From contig OX485806.1 of assembly GCA_950295325.1 (NCBI GenBank), positions 9,178,001-9,238,000 of the forward strand: a stretch of 60,000 nt of DNA, given 5' to 3'. This document shows positions 49,416 through 60,000 of the stretch, in pieces. This DNA comes from Polytrichum commune (Eukaryota; Streptophyta; Polytrichopsida; Polytrichales; Polytrichaceae). Position 1 is the first letter of the stretch. Each line of letters begins with the position of its first letter. Both the position numbers and the translations under genes were made by a program. A model generated the notes under the pieces. It was not told where the DNA came from. It saw only the letters and a program-made list of their open reading frames with translations, and searched no databases.

Positions 49416-52360
49416 TTAGTAAGATTGGATTATGGACTTATTATTTGAGCTAGATGGGAGAAATCGTTTAATCATTCAATGATATTTTAAGTGTTTTATA
49501 TTAACATGATTGGAAGAGGCAATTAGAGGTCTTTCTTGAAGGTAGGTTTCGGTGGTGAGCACCACCTTTAGTAGGCATGTGTTCACATCATGGAGAGGAA
49601 GTCACTTGTCGATAGAATAAACATCACAACACATAATATTTCTAATCCAATAAAAGAAGATAATCTACAATGTGGACCTGTGATGTTCAACATTGTAGGT
49701 TGGTAAATAGTGCGCACTCACATTGCTATTCGCAATTTTGTGTAATGTGGATATATATAAGCAAATTAATGTGACCCACAATATTTATTATTGTTAGTGG
49801 AGCTTCTTTGTGTTGTTTCAATATCCTTTCTCCTCTTTGCCTTCATTTCTTTATGATGTAAACTAAATTATCCTATTTGCGTGAACTACAATAATTCTAT
49901 AGAACCCACATCAACCCATTGTTGCCACTAAGAGTTCCATGGGCTATATCTACCAAAAAGAAAAGCCAACACGAAGCCACATCATATCTTCATAATCCCC
50001 CCCCCCCCCTTAACCCCCCCACACACAAATTGCATATGGACATTCTAATATGTTTTAAGAATAGGTAGGCACAAGTCTTTGATCAATTTGCTATAATATA
50101 AAAGTGACCAAGGCTCCAAAATAATTTTGAAGGTCGAAGGTCACTAAGACTTGAAAGAGGAAGAAAATTCTCTTGCCTGGGGATGTTGCCAATTGTGAGG
50201 ATCAAGTATGTCTATTAATATGGGCAACACCCTGAACCAAACATGTCTCAAAGTGGCATTGAAGTTCATTGTGAGACGCACTTATCAGTTGGTCAATGAA
50301 CTTTGACCACCACTAGAGTAGGCATATATGATCCAAATTTAGAAGCTAAAACCCTCAAGTATGTATGTATGCATTGATATGTATATGTTACTCATCCCAC
50401 ATATCATCCAAATTTAAACAAAACAAGATTTACTTAAGTTTTTTCAACTTGGAACTACAACTTTGTGATAATTAGATCTTCTCAAATTTGTGTAGAAAAG
50501 AAGAAATATTTCTTCTCTTATCCTCATAATGGAGTAACTTGGTTTCCATATACAAATGGTTGATCAAATCATAGAATAGTTGGTGACAATCGGTTGAATA
50601 CACCCCCCCCCCCCCCAATGATGCACCAACGTATGCATATAATAAACATGCACCATGCAAAAAAGAAAAAAGAAAAGTGTAGTTGTTAAATGTGTACTTC
50701 TTGTTGTACATACACAAATAAAAGATCACATGTATTTTTCAATGTTTTCTTACATTCATTGCTAGTTGAATGTTATTTTTCTAGTAAAGGTAGCACTACC
50801 TTTAAGTTTTTCTTAGGCTAATTTGAATCTATTTGGGTAGAAACTTTCACTGCTTAGAATTAATTATGTCGGTTTCTAGGAAAAAGCTAATGCCAAGTTA
50901 TAATCTAGGCTAGGTTAGAATCTAACAAATCTAAATAGCCAAAAAGCAACGAAAAAAGTTGGTGGGTCAAAAAGGGATAGTGAGATTTCTTACTGTGATG
51001 AGTCAAGCATTTTTTAACTTGCTCTCAAAAGTAGAAATTGTTATAAAACCACACTAGTTAATACCATCTCCTATGATTTGAAGTTTAGTAACAATCATAT
51101 TACCGATATGTGCTTCCATGAAGGTTAGTTTATGAACAAGAAGAATTGCAATTATGTCTTAGTATTGAAGTCAAACATACAAGTGAATTGGGAAACTTAC
51201 AAGATCAAAAAGTTATAACAATCATTGATTCTTTTTCCTTAATATCTTATAATTAATATCTTCAAATTTATCAATGTAACAAAATAATGCTTGAAAAAAA
51301 ATGATGTTATTCAAGCTATATACATACATATGTATGTATGTATGTATATATCAAATGGGCCATAATATAGATGCAAGTTGACAAATAATTATGATGATAT
51401 GGGAGGATATCATTTGCATGATGATGTAATTATTAACCTAGAAATTGAGTTATTCTTCCAACAAATTTCAAAAATATTTTAAAAAAAAAAATTAAATTTT
51501 TTTAAAAGAAAAAAGAACACACCCACAAACACACACACATTAAGACCATGAGAGAGGTAATTTATGAATCAATCGGCATTAAAACAAGTTTATACATAGC
51601 AAATCCTGACTCAAAATGTGGGTGGATGAGGTTATGAGGAGAGGCTTTTAAAAGGTTACACTCTACCACATTCTGATGAGTGAATAATGTTCATTGAGAC
51701 TTGTATGAAATCATTCATAGAAGCTAATTAAAATCACTAACTCTTTATGAAGGTATGGTTGGTAACACAGTTTCTAATGCAATACAAACCATATATGCTT
51801 CCAACCTCCAACCGACTCTTCGTTCATACAACATTCAAGCAAAAAAATATGATCTCTTAATGGATACGTATCACGCTTGTGGCCCAGATGAAATTATAGC
51901 CAGGAAAAATCTAAACCCTATTCCACGAGCCACCCTAAGAAGAATCTAAGGATTGCAGGAAAATATATACACGATTCGCAAATCGACAAGTTTTATGGCT
52001 TGGGAGTATGATGTAATTAACCTAAAAGTTGCCAAGATTCTCTAGGAATTGAAACGTGACGAAAGCTGAGACCTTCGAAATTAGTCCCCACAAGAAGACT
52101 ACTAGCAACAAATTGCAATGCAGTTGGCTTAAATTTGCAGTCTACAAACATTCCGATGATTTGAGAAAGCACGAGACTTGAATCCAATCGAACGAGCTAC
52201 CTTATAATCACTAATTCATTCCCAGATTTTGATCTCAGATTCAACTTCAAAAATTCAACTCCAAAAATTCATTCAGCTCTTCCGCTTTTAAATGCCACAG
52301 CGGAGAACAACAGATATACTGCAACATATATAGGGATAAACAGATGTTGGTTCTGACCCA
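49416..52360. other. Intergenic with simple repeats
   Basis: Contains poly-C runs near 49998 and 50606 and a (TATG)n/(TACA)n palindromic microsatellite at about 51325-51350. A 64-codon frame at 51755-51949 has no recognised family. No gene or RNA is supported. Confidence 0.45.
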
Positions 52361-53062
52361 GAACTCTGCTGGGATATCCAAGCCCTCGTATGATGCTAAC
52401 ACAGATCGGATGTGTAAAGGTCTTTGGCGAGCCACAAGTGCAGATTACAAACACCCAAATACCTTGTAGTAAGAGATTTGAACTTTGGAGATCATGAAGT
52501 GCATAGAGCATGGTATCAGCTTCGGTAAACAACAATAGAAAAACAACAACATCCTTCTGAACATGTTGACCATCTCAAAGTGGCATAAAACAAATCTTGC
52601 CTTCAAGAAAAGGTAGGAGGTTTAGAAGAACGGTATCATCAGCTCTCAGTTTCCATGGCTTCACGAGTAGGGCATTCTCAAGCTGTAGAGTTGTCTCTGT
52701 TGCATGTCCACTGAGGTAAATCACATGGCTTGGATCCCGGATGAGCTTTGCGAGGTCCTGTTCATATTCAAACCTCAACCTTTCAGTAAACCTCATCCAA
52801 TAAAGAGTCCCAGTGAGACTCGAAGAAGTGGTGACACATGAGAACGTAGTAGTAGTTACTGTTCAATTCATTTCCAGATATTGACATCTTGAAGGTTGAA
52901 ATATATCAAAAGTTAATCGATGAGGAGTATGACATGTGTTGGACATATTCATGGACTAGAACAATAGGAGCACAGAGATCTATCTGTACAGATGAAGATA
53001 AGTAGAAAGGTTCCTTGCAATGAACCGGAAGGACCGACTGCTAGTTACATATGAACCAGTTG

Positions 53063-53355
53063 TCCACCTTTGTCCACCTTTGTCCACCCAACTATGGTGG
53101 GGGGTCCTTGGACCTTGTTGTATGGGTACCTCAAAGCCCTTTGGGGGGATACCATGTCCGGTATCTTCAAGGCACTAGTGGCTAGCTAGGATTTAATATA
53201 GTGTGTCACTATAGTGTCCATCCTCGAAAGGGGAGAGTAGTATTGTCCCAATGTCCCCTTGTCCAGTGGGCATCGGGTCATTGGCATTACGAACGGACAC
53301 TTTATTCACGCCGGGCCCTTGCTTGAAAGGGGTTGGAGTTTCTATCTATCTATCT
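53063..53355 (+). mobile_element. SINE-like retroposon, family R, full copy
   Basis: A 293-bp body is flanked by a perfect 12-bp target duplication, atgaaccagttg, at 53051-53062 and 53356-53367. The 3' end is cttgaaaggggttggagttt followed by (CTAT)n. The 5' end begins with three tgtccacctt-like words. The last 57 bp match the truncated copy at 16137-16204. I see no convincing tRNA-type A and B boxes, so whether it is a SINE or a short LINE-derived family is open. It lies inside the TIM50-like pseudogene and so postdates or accompanies its decay. Confidence 0.8.
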
Positions 53356-53418
53356 ATGAACCAGTTGAGTTTGAAGAATAACATGAGGGGGGTAGTCATT
53401 GGTTGGAGTAGCAATATA

Positions 53419-53681
53419 CGTGCGAACAAATGATAGGGTATTTTAAAAACATGGGGATAAAACATTATAAATGGACTTAAGAGTAATATAGGGTATCAAA
53501 AATGGCACTGGACATCTCTAAAGTACTATAGGGTATGGAATAATAGGTTATTTGGAATTATAAGTAATGCAAGCCATTTTTCTATTAACCCAAAGTAGAA
53601 AATTTTATAATGATAGCATGTGAAAAAAAAGAAAAAGAATTGAAAGTAATACCCCCCTAAAAAATAGTGGTTGTTCGCACC
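53419..53681. mobile_element. Possible MITE with short inverted ends
   Basis: The words gtgcgaacaa (53419) and ttgttcgcac (about 53670) face each other around an AT-rich 260-bp interior that recalls the interior of the 40561-41079 element. Arms are only about 10-12 bp and no duplication is clear. Confidence 0.3.
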
Positions 53682-54329
53682 TATATCCTTAACTTTTTAA
53701 CACATTGCCCCCCCCGAGAGAATAACCAGTTTCAGTTCAAGACTTCAGCAAAATCACCCATCATTTAGAGAAATATACCTCGAATTAAGGAAGAAAAGCT
53801 TAAAGATGTCAACATGTAACCAATTGGACTTGGAAACACTAGGATCTCGACCGATTGTGCCCAAAATTCTCCCCGGACACTGGTTCCTTGAAGACTTGTA
53901 GAACCAAAACACACATGAGGACAACATATAAAGTAGAGAATGGAATCGACAGCTCCTAAACAGCGGGCAGCCACCCAATTTGCTCCTTGAGGGGTTAACA
54001 AAAGTCAAAAGAATGCCGTATGTCTCTAATATAAAATTAAGATTTGGAACCTAGGACAGGGAGTGCAAAAGAAGTAATATCAGAAAAGGCAGGTAAGAAC
54101 TTCCTCGAAAATGTTTTGCCATTAGTGTATTGTGTGGATCCCGTGAGAGCATGTCTCTGATGCAACCTTCCTGATTCAATATCTCAAGAAACAGGATCAA
54201 CGTCCTGTTCAACAGCGCAACATCACCACTGTCAATGGCAACAGATATATACAGACAAGATTCGAGGTAAAGGACACAACTGATGATCTTAAGACTTGAA
54301 AATTCATCTTCCAAGCGTGAGCTTCTTAG

Positions 54330-55645
54330 GTTAGTCTTCAGGACAACGTCATGGGTAGGGAAGCGATGGTGTTATGTTAAGAGCCGAGCAAGGACGGTGT
54401 GGCAGCTTTCAGTTTCATCATGGAAGTTGGATAAATAGAGACTACGCAGCAAGTTTGAAATTGCTGGACAGCTTTTAGGGATTAACCAGAGGAATGCCTG
54501 GCCCATGGATGTATGTACAACTATGCATTCTTCCAATATTCATTTTGCGCCAATCTAATCCCACCTAACCATTTTATCACAATGGGCCCTGTAACTGTCA
54601 TGGTTATCCATCGTCAAAGCCATATGTTCCTAACCTTTGTACACTTCCCAAAGACATAAGAGTTATCCTCCAACTCAACATGACTTTTTGTTGGGAATTG
54701 GTTGTTTTTGCATACAACACCTTCCATGTTCGCGGTAAGTTTTCGGTGCACAATTGGAGGTAGTGTGGAGATTTGAACAAAGAACATTCTATATCAGTTC
54801 ATTGAGGGTCAAACTCATTTTGGCATGCCAAGAGGTGCTAAAATGCATTTGGCCCTCATTGAAATGATATGGGTTCCCCTTCATTTAAACACTACCTCCA
54901 AGCACGCACCACAAGTGGAAAGAAATTGATGACGTCGTATGCAAACAACCAATGGAAAATTATAGGGGACCAACTCCCGACAAAATGTCCCATTGACTTG
55001 AAGGATAACTCTATAACTTCAACCTTTGGAGACATTTCTTGAAGAAAGGAGAAGATGATCAACTGTAGAAACGTTTTTGTAGAGATGATGCAATCTTGCT
55101 TCACCAAACTCAGTGTCCACTCATAACATTTAAGAGGAATTTCCCTGTATCCCCCTAAACTTCATGTAATGATTCTCATGAATCAGCTCAAAGATCTCCA
55201 AAACCAAAACCATTCAGCAATTACCATGAAGTGACGAAGGATATACATGAGGAATATGAACTACTCCAGGATTCTGTCAAAAAAAGGAAGAAAAGGAACT
55301 AAATATGGACCCAACACCCAACCTTTGCATCGTCAGGCTGAATCCCCAAGTAAACTGAAAGTCCCCACTGGGTTTCGATGAAACTACAAATACAGAGCCA
55401 AAGGCCCAAAATACACGAGAGGATACATGTCATCATCCTAGCCCTGAAAAAACAAAATTGACTTTATCAGGACAAAAAACACTACCCCGGTCCCAATCTG
55501 GTGGCTTGGGGAGTAAGTTGCTCAAAAGCTATAGCTCTTTGATGGTGGGGATGTCAGGCCAAATAGAAGACAAAACCTGCAGTTACTTGTGGCCCCAACT
55601 GAAAGCCAATACTTCCAATGTCCAGATTACTTGAAAACATGGCCA
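54330..55645. other. No supported gene
   Basis: Frames here are short and unrecognised. The lower-coordinate end of the LINE remnant must lie near 55.6-55.8 kb but I cannot place it exactly. Confidence 0.4.
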
Positions 55646-56539
55646 TCAAGGACTAGGGCAAACCACACAAGCAGATGGATAACGAAATTCAACAGTTTTC
55701 AATCGACTGTATCTCTGGAACAATTGATTGAAAGTGCATCCATCTACAGCAATGGATTTAATGTTGACCACAACACCTCCAGAGAATTGAAGCGGAAATT
55801 CTTTGGTTATGCCCTCATTTGCTAGTGTGTCTGCTATTTCATTTCCGGTGATGCCTGAGTGTGCTCGTACTTTATGTATGTAGACTTTATGTGGGGTCCA
55901 GTGTATTTGCCGTACTATTGCTGCTATAAGTAGTTTGTCTGGGTGGTGGTGTTGTGATGTTGTGTGTTGGATATGATTGTTTATTAAGTAAATGTTGTTA
56001 AGGCTATCTATAAAAATGTATGTGTCTATTTGGGTAGTTTGTATATTTTTGATAGCGATGAGGATTGCGTTCAGCTCGGCTCGGAGTATATTTTGGTATC
56101 CGGGTAGTCTCTTTGAAGTTTTTGTGTTATTGTTGGGACTATATACCCTTGAACCTGCGGTGTTACCCTCTATTATACCTTTGGAGTTTTTGGATGGTGG
56201 GATGAATGATCCATCCGTGTATGTGCATTGTTGTGGATGAAATTTGAGTGGATGTGTGTGCTTGAGTGTGTTTGGTAAGGGTGTTATAGTGGTGTTTCTA
56301 GTTTGGGTGATGCTTATTTTAGGGGCATTTTTCCATGCGGTGGAGAATTTAACCTTGTAGTGTATGGGTGCGGATTTGATGGGGTGGGTGTCTATGTGTG
56401 TGTTTGTTGTTTGTTTTAGCACTTGTTGCAGTCCGGTTGGGGTTTGTATGTTCGTGGGTAGGTATGCTTGGTTGTGGATGCAGATGATTAATGAGTGTGA
56501 TCTTGTACCATGTGTATTAATGTATGACTTTGATGTTAT
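55646..56539 (-). pseudogene. LINE ORF2 C-terminal part: RNase H domain
   Basis: Open from 56539 with no stop until 55646. Numbering from the GTG at 56422, the type I RNase H carboxylates are all present: Asp70 (CTYTDGSF), Glu116 (LRAELNAI), Asp139 (YIFIDSLNNI) and Asp198 (GNEIADTLANEG), with the HSG-TGNE-AD block of this family. RNase H removes the RNA strand during retrotransposition in LINE clades such as I. Upstream residues (SLIICIHNQAYLPTNIQ) resemble post-RT linker, so the deletion joins near 56540. The last 50 residues after ANEG do not look like RNase H and may be flanking DNA. The missing RT makes the element dependent on others. Confidence 0.75.
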
Positions 56540-57086
56540 TTATGATGTTGATTGATATGCTTGGGGTGGGGAGCTTCCTTATTGTTGTGTATTGAATAAT
56601 GTTTTGTGTGTTATATGCGTGTGTAGTGGAATATTGTCTTTGGTTTGTTGTGGAATTTTTTGGTAGGTTATTGAGGGTTTGAATGAGCGGTCCGGGGTTA
56701 GGTTGTATGTCACCACTAAGGAGTATGAGTGCTTGGAGATCCGTAATGTATGTGACTATTTTGTGCAGGGGGGGATGTTTGAGGTGAGGGTGTTTAATTG
56801 TGTAAAAAATGATGGTTATAATGATGGGGGGTGCACATATGTGTTTTGGGTATTGTCGTGGGGAGGGGGGGTGGGGTGGTGTAGGTATTTGAGGGTCTAG
56901 GGTGTAGGTGTGGGGTGGTATGGTTTCTTTATGGTGTGATAATGGGGTTGTCAAATGCAATGCTATGTTAGAGGTTTGATTGTGGTGGGTGTATGTGTTC
57001 ATATCCGGGGGTTGTGCATAATTGATGGTGGGGAGATAGCTTAGTCCTATTATGAACATGAGGCTTAGTGTTGTTAGTTTGCACAT
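56517..57086 (-). pseudogene. LINE ORF2 N-terminal part with 2A-like motif
   Basis: 189 codons from Met at 57086. Residues 1-27 resemble a signal or anchor segment (TTLSLMFIIGLSYLPTINYA). A Pro/His/Thr-rich stretch follows, then ALILLSGDIQPNPGP at residues 119-133; the GDIQPNPGP codons are 56714-56688. This fits the 2A ribosome-skipping consensus D-(V/I)-E-x-N-P-G-P except for Gln in place of Glu, with the usual hydrophobic lead. 2A-like peptides at the start of LINE ORF2 are known in other eukaryotes. The frame stops 56 codons later, near the deletion junction. Confidence 0.7.
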
Positions 57087-57286
57087 GTGATGTGGTAGGC
57101 TTGGTGATCTTTTGGCATATCGGGTTTTAGTATGGGGATGTGTTTGTTGGGGATATTATGGATGTGCGTGGGAGACATCAAGTTTGTCCAAATTGTGGGC
57201 TAGTATTCTTTATTATAGAGATAGTAGAAAATACAATACATAAAGTAGGAATACCATTGAAGCTTATCTATGTGGTTGCTAATCCA

Positions 57287-59517
57287 TTAAATGCGGTAGG
57301 TCCTTGGTGGTATTGGCGGTGGGGCGGTTCTTTTAAGAATCTCCGGGGCGGCGACGGACAAGCCGTTGACAATCATTTGCATTTGAAGGTTGGATTGTTG
57401 GAATTCATGGGCGATTGTTCCGAGGAGTTCTTGGAGGTGGGTGGTATGGTGGATGATGGTTGTTGTGGTTGCTGTGGTTGTTTTGAATCTTCGATCTGTG
57501 TGGGTGTTAATTGTTGTGGTGAGGGTGCCGAATTTTTCATCAAGTTTTTCTTCAAGGTCCTTCATGGTCTTGGTAAGGTGTTTCTCGGTTAGGAGCAGGT
57601 TAGAGTTGGTGGCATTGCTCATGACTTGAACTTTGTCCGCTATTGCCTCTCTTGCGGGTGTTTGGGCTAGACGGATCGCCGTCTTGTTATGGTCCGTGCC
57701 GTCTATGCTTCCTCGATGTGGTATGAAGTCGATGCGCCTACCTAGTATGTACGCGGATTTGTGGAGCCATTCCGTGTACACTGCGGTGTTGAGGCATTGA
57801 ATGTGACACGACCCCGCTTGCTTGTCGGTGTATGGGTGGTTGTTGATGCCGTAGCTCACTCCAAGTATGTTGTCCGCACTGAATGTTTGTTTTACGGCTC
57901 ATGTGATGGATGTTTGGACTTCTCGTTGTGGGAGGTTGTTAGCGACGAGGGTTTTGCTAATCCGGAGTTCCGAGGGGTTGCCGACACCTCGGTCGCGGAT
58001 GATGCTCACTTGTAGTTTTTCGTGGTTGAAGGTGAGTCTTTCCTTGAGAACGATGGTCCGCGCTTCTTCCGTGGTGAGAGTGAGGAATGCGAAGTTCTTG
58101 TCTAGCTCTGGCTTGTGAGGCCCATGAATTCGTGTTGTCTTCCGATTTAGTAGCTCTCTTGTACAATCTCTTCAAATATGTGGAAGGCGTGCTCATGACG
58201 GAGTGTCTCCCCCTTGATATGTAGGCGAAGATTACATCTCTTTGTCACTAGTTCGTATTCTTTCTCTATCTTGTTTATTATCCTCATTCCATCTTCCATC
58301 TCCATAACGAAAGCTCAGTTACTTTTGAGGAGTGCAAAGCCATCTCGTGTGGGGTGTTATAGATATACCTTAACGAAGCCCATCCAATTCTTGGTGACAG
58401 CGTTGAGACCAATGTCTATGGGATTGGAATATGTTGTGCCAAGGGGGATGTTCATTTGTCGGAGTCGCTCTAAGCAAGCTTCTCTCGTCTCTTGCCTACT
58501 TATACTTTTGAGACCGTAGTCGTATCGGATTGTGATGTGAAAGCCCTTGGATAGGCCGGTTGTGGGGTCAACCTTCTCTTGTCTCGGGATTTGGGTGGAG
58601 TGAAGATGGTTTCCGGGAACCGCATCCGGCCTCTCATTCAAGTAGCATGTTTGTGGCACCCATAAGAATGCTCTCCGGAGTGTCTTGAAGTCAACGACTT
58701 CTCTTGGGAGGGTCCCTAATTTTGCGAATTCGTTGGTGCGATGCTCGTGTATGATCTTCTTGCCCCTTTGTGTTGCGATAGCTTCGTGTATGGAGAAGCC
58801 TAGCCACATGTGTGAGACTATATCTATGCTCGGAATGGCTTCTTTGGACCTTATGTTTTGTGGTATGTTCATGCCGGTGTTGATTGCGTGTCTTTCCATT
58901 TCGCTCCTTCTCCGTTTAGCACTTTGTGTATCGGTGGTGATCTCCTTTTTAGGGTTCGGTGGTGGTGTCATGTCAGTTAGGTTGGTGGTGTCTAATCGTG
59001 ACAACGACGCGACGGCTTGGTTTGGGACGGCGATGTATTCGTCTTGTGATGTTGAGAGTTGAAGTGAGCTTCCTCCATGCTCGGGGGAAACGTCTTCTAG
59101 CTTCATGTCTATATCTAAATCATGAGATGGGGTGGCTTGCTCCTTTAAGGCTATTGGTTCGCTAGCTAGTGGGAGAGTTGCATCTTTGCCTTCCTCATCA
59201 CTATAGGTTTGTATTCTACGATTTGTCTCGGCCGCTGGTCTTTGTCTTGCCTTCACTGCTGACCTTGGCCCTGTCTCGGTCCTTGTCCTGGTCCTGGTCT
59301 TGTCTTTGCCGTTGCCCTTCGCCTCTCCCTTGGCCTTGTCTCCGCCGCCCAGCGCTCCTTCGGTGTTGCCTCGCCATCCCTCCTGCTCCGGCGTGTCTGT
59401 CTGTTGGGATCTGCTACTGGGCTTTCTGGGTCGCGACTCCTGGGTCGATGCTTGACTAGTCACTTCTGGTGCTCTGCGATTTTGTTTTGTGGGGGATTCG
59501 GTATTGTTGTATGCCAT
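57287..59517 (-). pseudogene. LINE ORF1 (gag-like), interrupted
   Basis: Starts at Met 59517. The N-terminal 120 residues are basic and Ser/Thr/Gly-rich (KAKGEAKGNGKDKTRTRTRT). A folded region follows from about residue 210 (WLGFSIHEAIATQRGKK, GTLPREVVDFKTLRRAF) to VKVYL, then a TAA at 58357-58359. The same frame continues with coding-like text, meets a TGA at 58316-58318, and resumes in MEMEDGMRIINKIEKEYELV. After a frameshift near 58.1 kb it continues (TIVLKERLTFNHEKLQVSII ... ILGRRIDFIPHRGSIDGTDH) and ends with a probable coiled coil (KTMKDLEEKLDEKF) at 57287. No zinc knuckle was seen. The role, RNA binding, is inferred from position. Confidence 0.65.
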
Positions 59518-60000
59518 GGTTGAGTGAGGATTGAGGGGAGGGTTGAGTGATGTGAGATGTGTTGTGTAGGGGTATGTGAAGGTTGGGTTGTGGGGGGGGG
59601 GGAATAGTGTTAGTGTTCATGGTGTTTAGGAAGGTAGGTTATTGGCGGTTTTTGTTAGTTTGGTTGATCTAGTGGCGGGTTCTACATTTTTGACACATGT
59701 GATCTGTATTGCTTAGATGTGTGTAGTGGGGGGTTTGAGATTGTGAGTTGGTTGAGATTGGGATTTCGGCATTGTATGGATCTGAGTTGTGTATTCTCCA
59801 TCTTTAGGGTGGGTTGGCGGCATTGTGTTTGTTTTGTGTGTGTCTTTATTGGATCTTGGCGTGCCCGGGTAGTGTTGGCCTTTGGCCATGTGGGGAGGCG
59901 GAGAGCGGCGGTATTGCATTTTTGGAGGTAAGATTATAGATAGTGTGGTTTTGTATTATTGATGTGTTTTGGTATGGATGTTTGTTTGGTGGTAATGACA
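59518..60000 (-). other. Probable LINE 5' untranslated region
   Basis: G/T-rich on the plus strand (C/A-rich on the element's coding strand), including a nine-G run near 59592. It is similar in composition to the rest of the LINE and carries no gene of its own. The element's 5' boundary is not visible. Confidence 0.4.

Larger units (their letters stand above)
52361..54201 (-). pseudogene. TIM50-like import-subunit pseudogene
   Basis: Three collinear coding scraps on the minus strand: 54201-54103 (VDPV, a one-base shift, then GCIRDMLSRD...KHFR), 52757-52602 (DLAKLIRDPSHVIYLSGHAT ... VKPWKLRADDTVLLNLLPFLE) and 52438-52361 (VARQRPLHIRSVLASYEGLD). Together they follow the order of the C-terminal half of plant TIM50, the inner-membrane receptor of the TIM23 presequence translocase with an FCP1-phosphatase-like fold. 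The middle scrap has a proper AG acceptor. The last has ...GCAC where an acceptor AG would be expected, and its frame is closed upstream. The N-terminal FCP1 part was not found. It retains intron gaps, so it arose by DNA duplication rather than retroposition. Confidence 0.65.
55646..60000 (-). mobile_element. LINE remnant lacking endonuclease and RT
   Basis: Read on the minus strand from the window end: a 5' region, ORF1 (59517-57287), a frame with a 2A-like motif (57086-56517), then an RNase H domain (56539-55646). Autonomous LINEs encode an endonuclease and a reverse transcriptase of roughly 2.5 kb between the last two; here they are about 150 bp apart. This is therefore an internally deleted, non-autonomous copy. 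ORF1 is broken by several stops. The 5' end may run past the window. Confidence 0.75.

Noticed and set aside
53299-53355. tRNA-derived promoter in the family R retroposon
   Set aside because: A TGGCTAGCTAGG word near 53180 superficially resembles an A box, but no B box lies at a suitable distance.
56679-59459. Several plus-strand frames of 70-150 codons
   Set aside because: They are complementary to the LINE ORFs; low-complexity Gly/Val/Cys-rich products mirror the Thr/Pro/His-rich coding strand.

Overview
This is nuclear DNA from a land plant. The evidence is three spliced plant-type genes, consensus GT-AG introns up to about 2.5 kb, AT-rich intergenic DNA and many small inverted-repeat transposons. 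The species cannot be named from the window. Angiosperm MYC2-type genes are mostly intronless, but the MYC-like gene here has eight exons, and a LINE carries a 2A-like peptide. Both hint at a seed-free or early-diverging plant, but weakly.

Layout. 1-5 kb: intergenic, with two PIF/Harbinger MITEs (one with 36-bp identical ends) and a LINE C-terminal scrap. 5.1-13.4 kb, minus strand: a complete 13-exon NSUN5-type rRNA cytosine-C5 methyltransferase (492 codons, every exon phase closes), with MITEs and dispersed repeats in its introns. 13.4-21.4 kb: gene-poor, with MITEs, a 5'-truncated retroposon and a 47-bp minisatellite. 21.4-29.3 kb, plus strand: a complete 8-exon MYC2-like bHLH factor (716 codons) that includes a 15-bp microexon. 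29.3-44 kb: no intact gene; an F-box/kelch-like pseudogene, tandem repeats, a MITE, a pogo/Tigger deletion derivative and a hAT-like MITE. 44.1-47.6 kb, plus strand: a 5-exon aldo/keto reductase with all catalytic residues but an in-frame TAG at codon 177. 47.6-55.6 kb: intergenic, with a decayed TIM50 pseudogene and a full-length SINE-like retroposon. 55.6-60 kb, minus strand: a LINE remnant with ORF1, a 2A-like motif and an RNase H domain but no endonuclease or reverse transcriptase.

The three genes do not form a pathway: ribosomal RNA modification, probable jasmonate-type transcription control, and carbonyl reduction. What they share is architecture: each has a tandem-duplicated array in its first intron. 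Most of the window's information lies in transposon biology. Exon structures were built by hand from splice consensus, reading phase and family resemblance. No alignment or database search was run.
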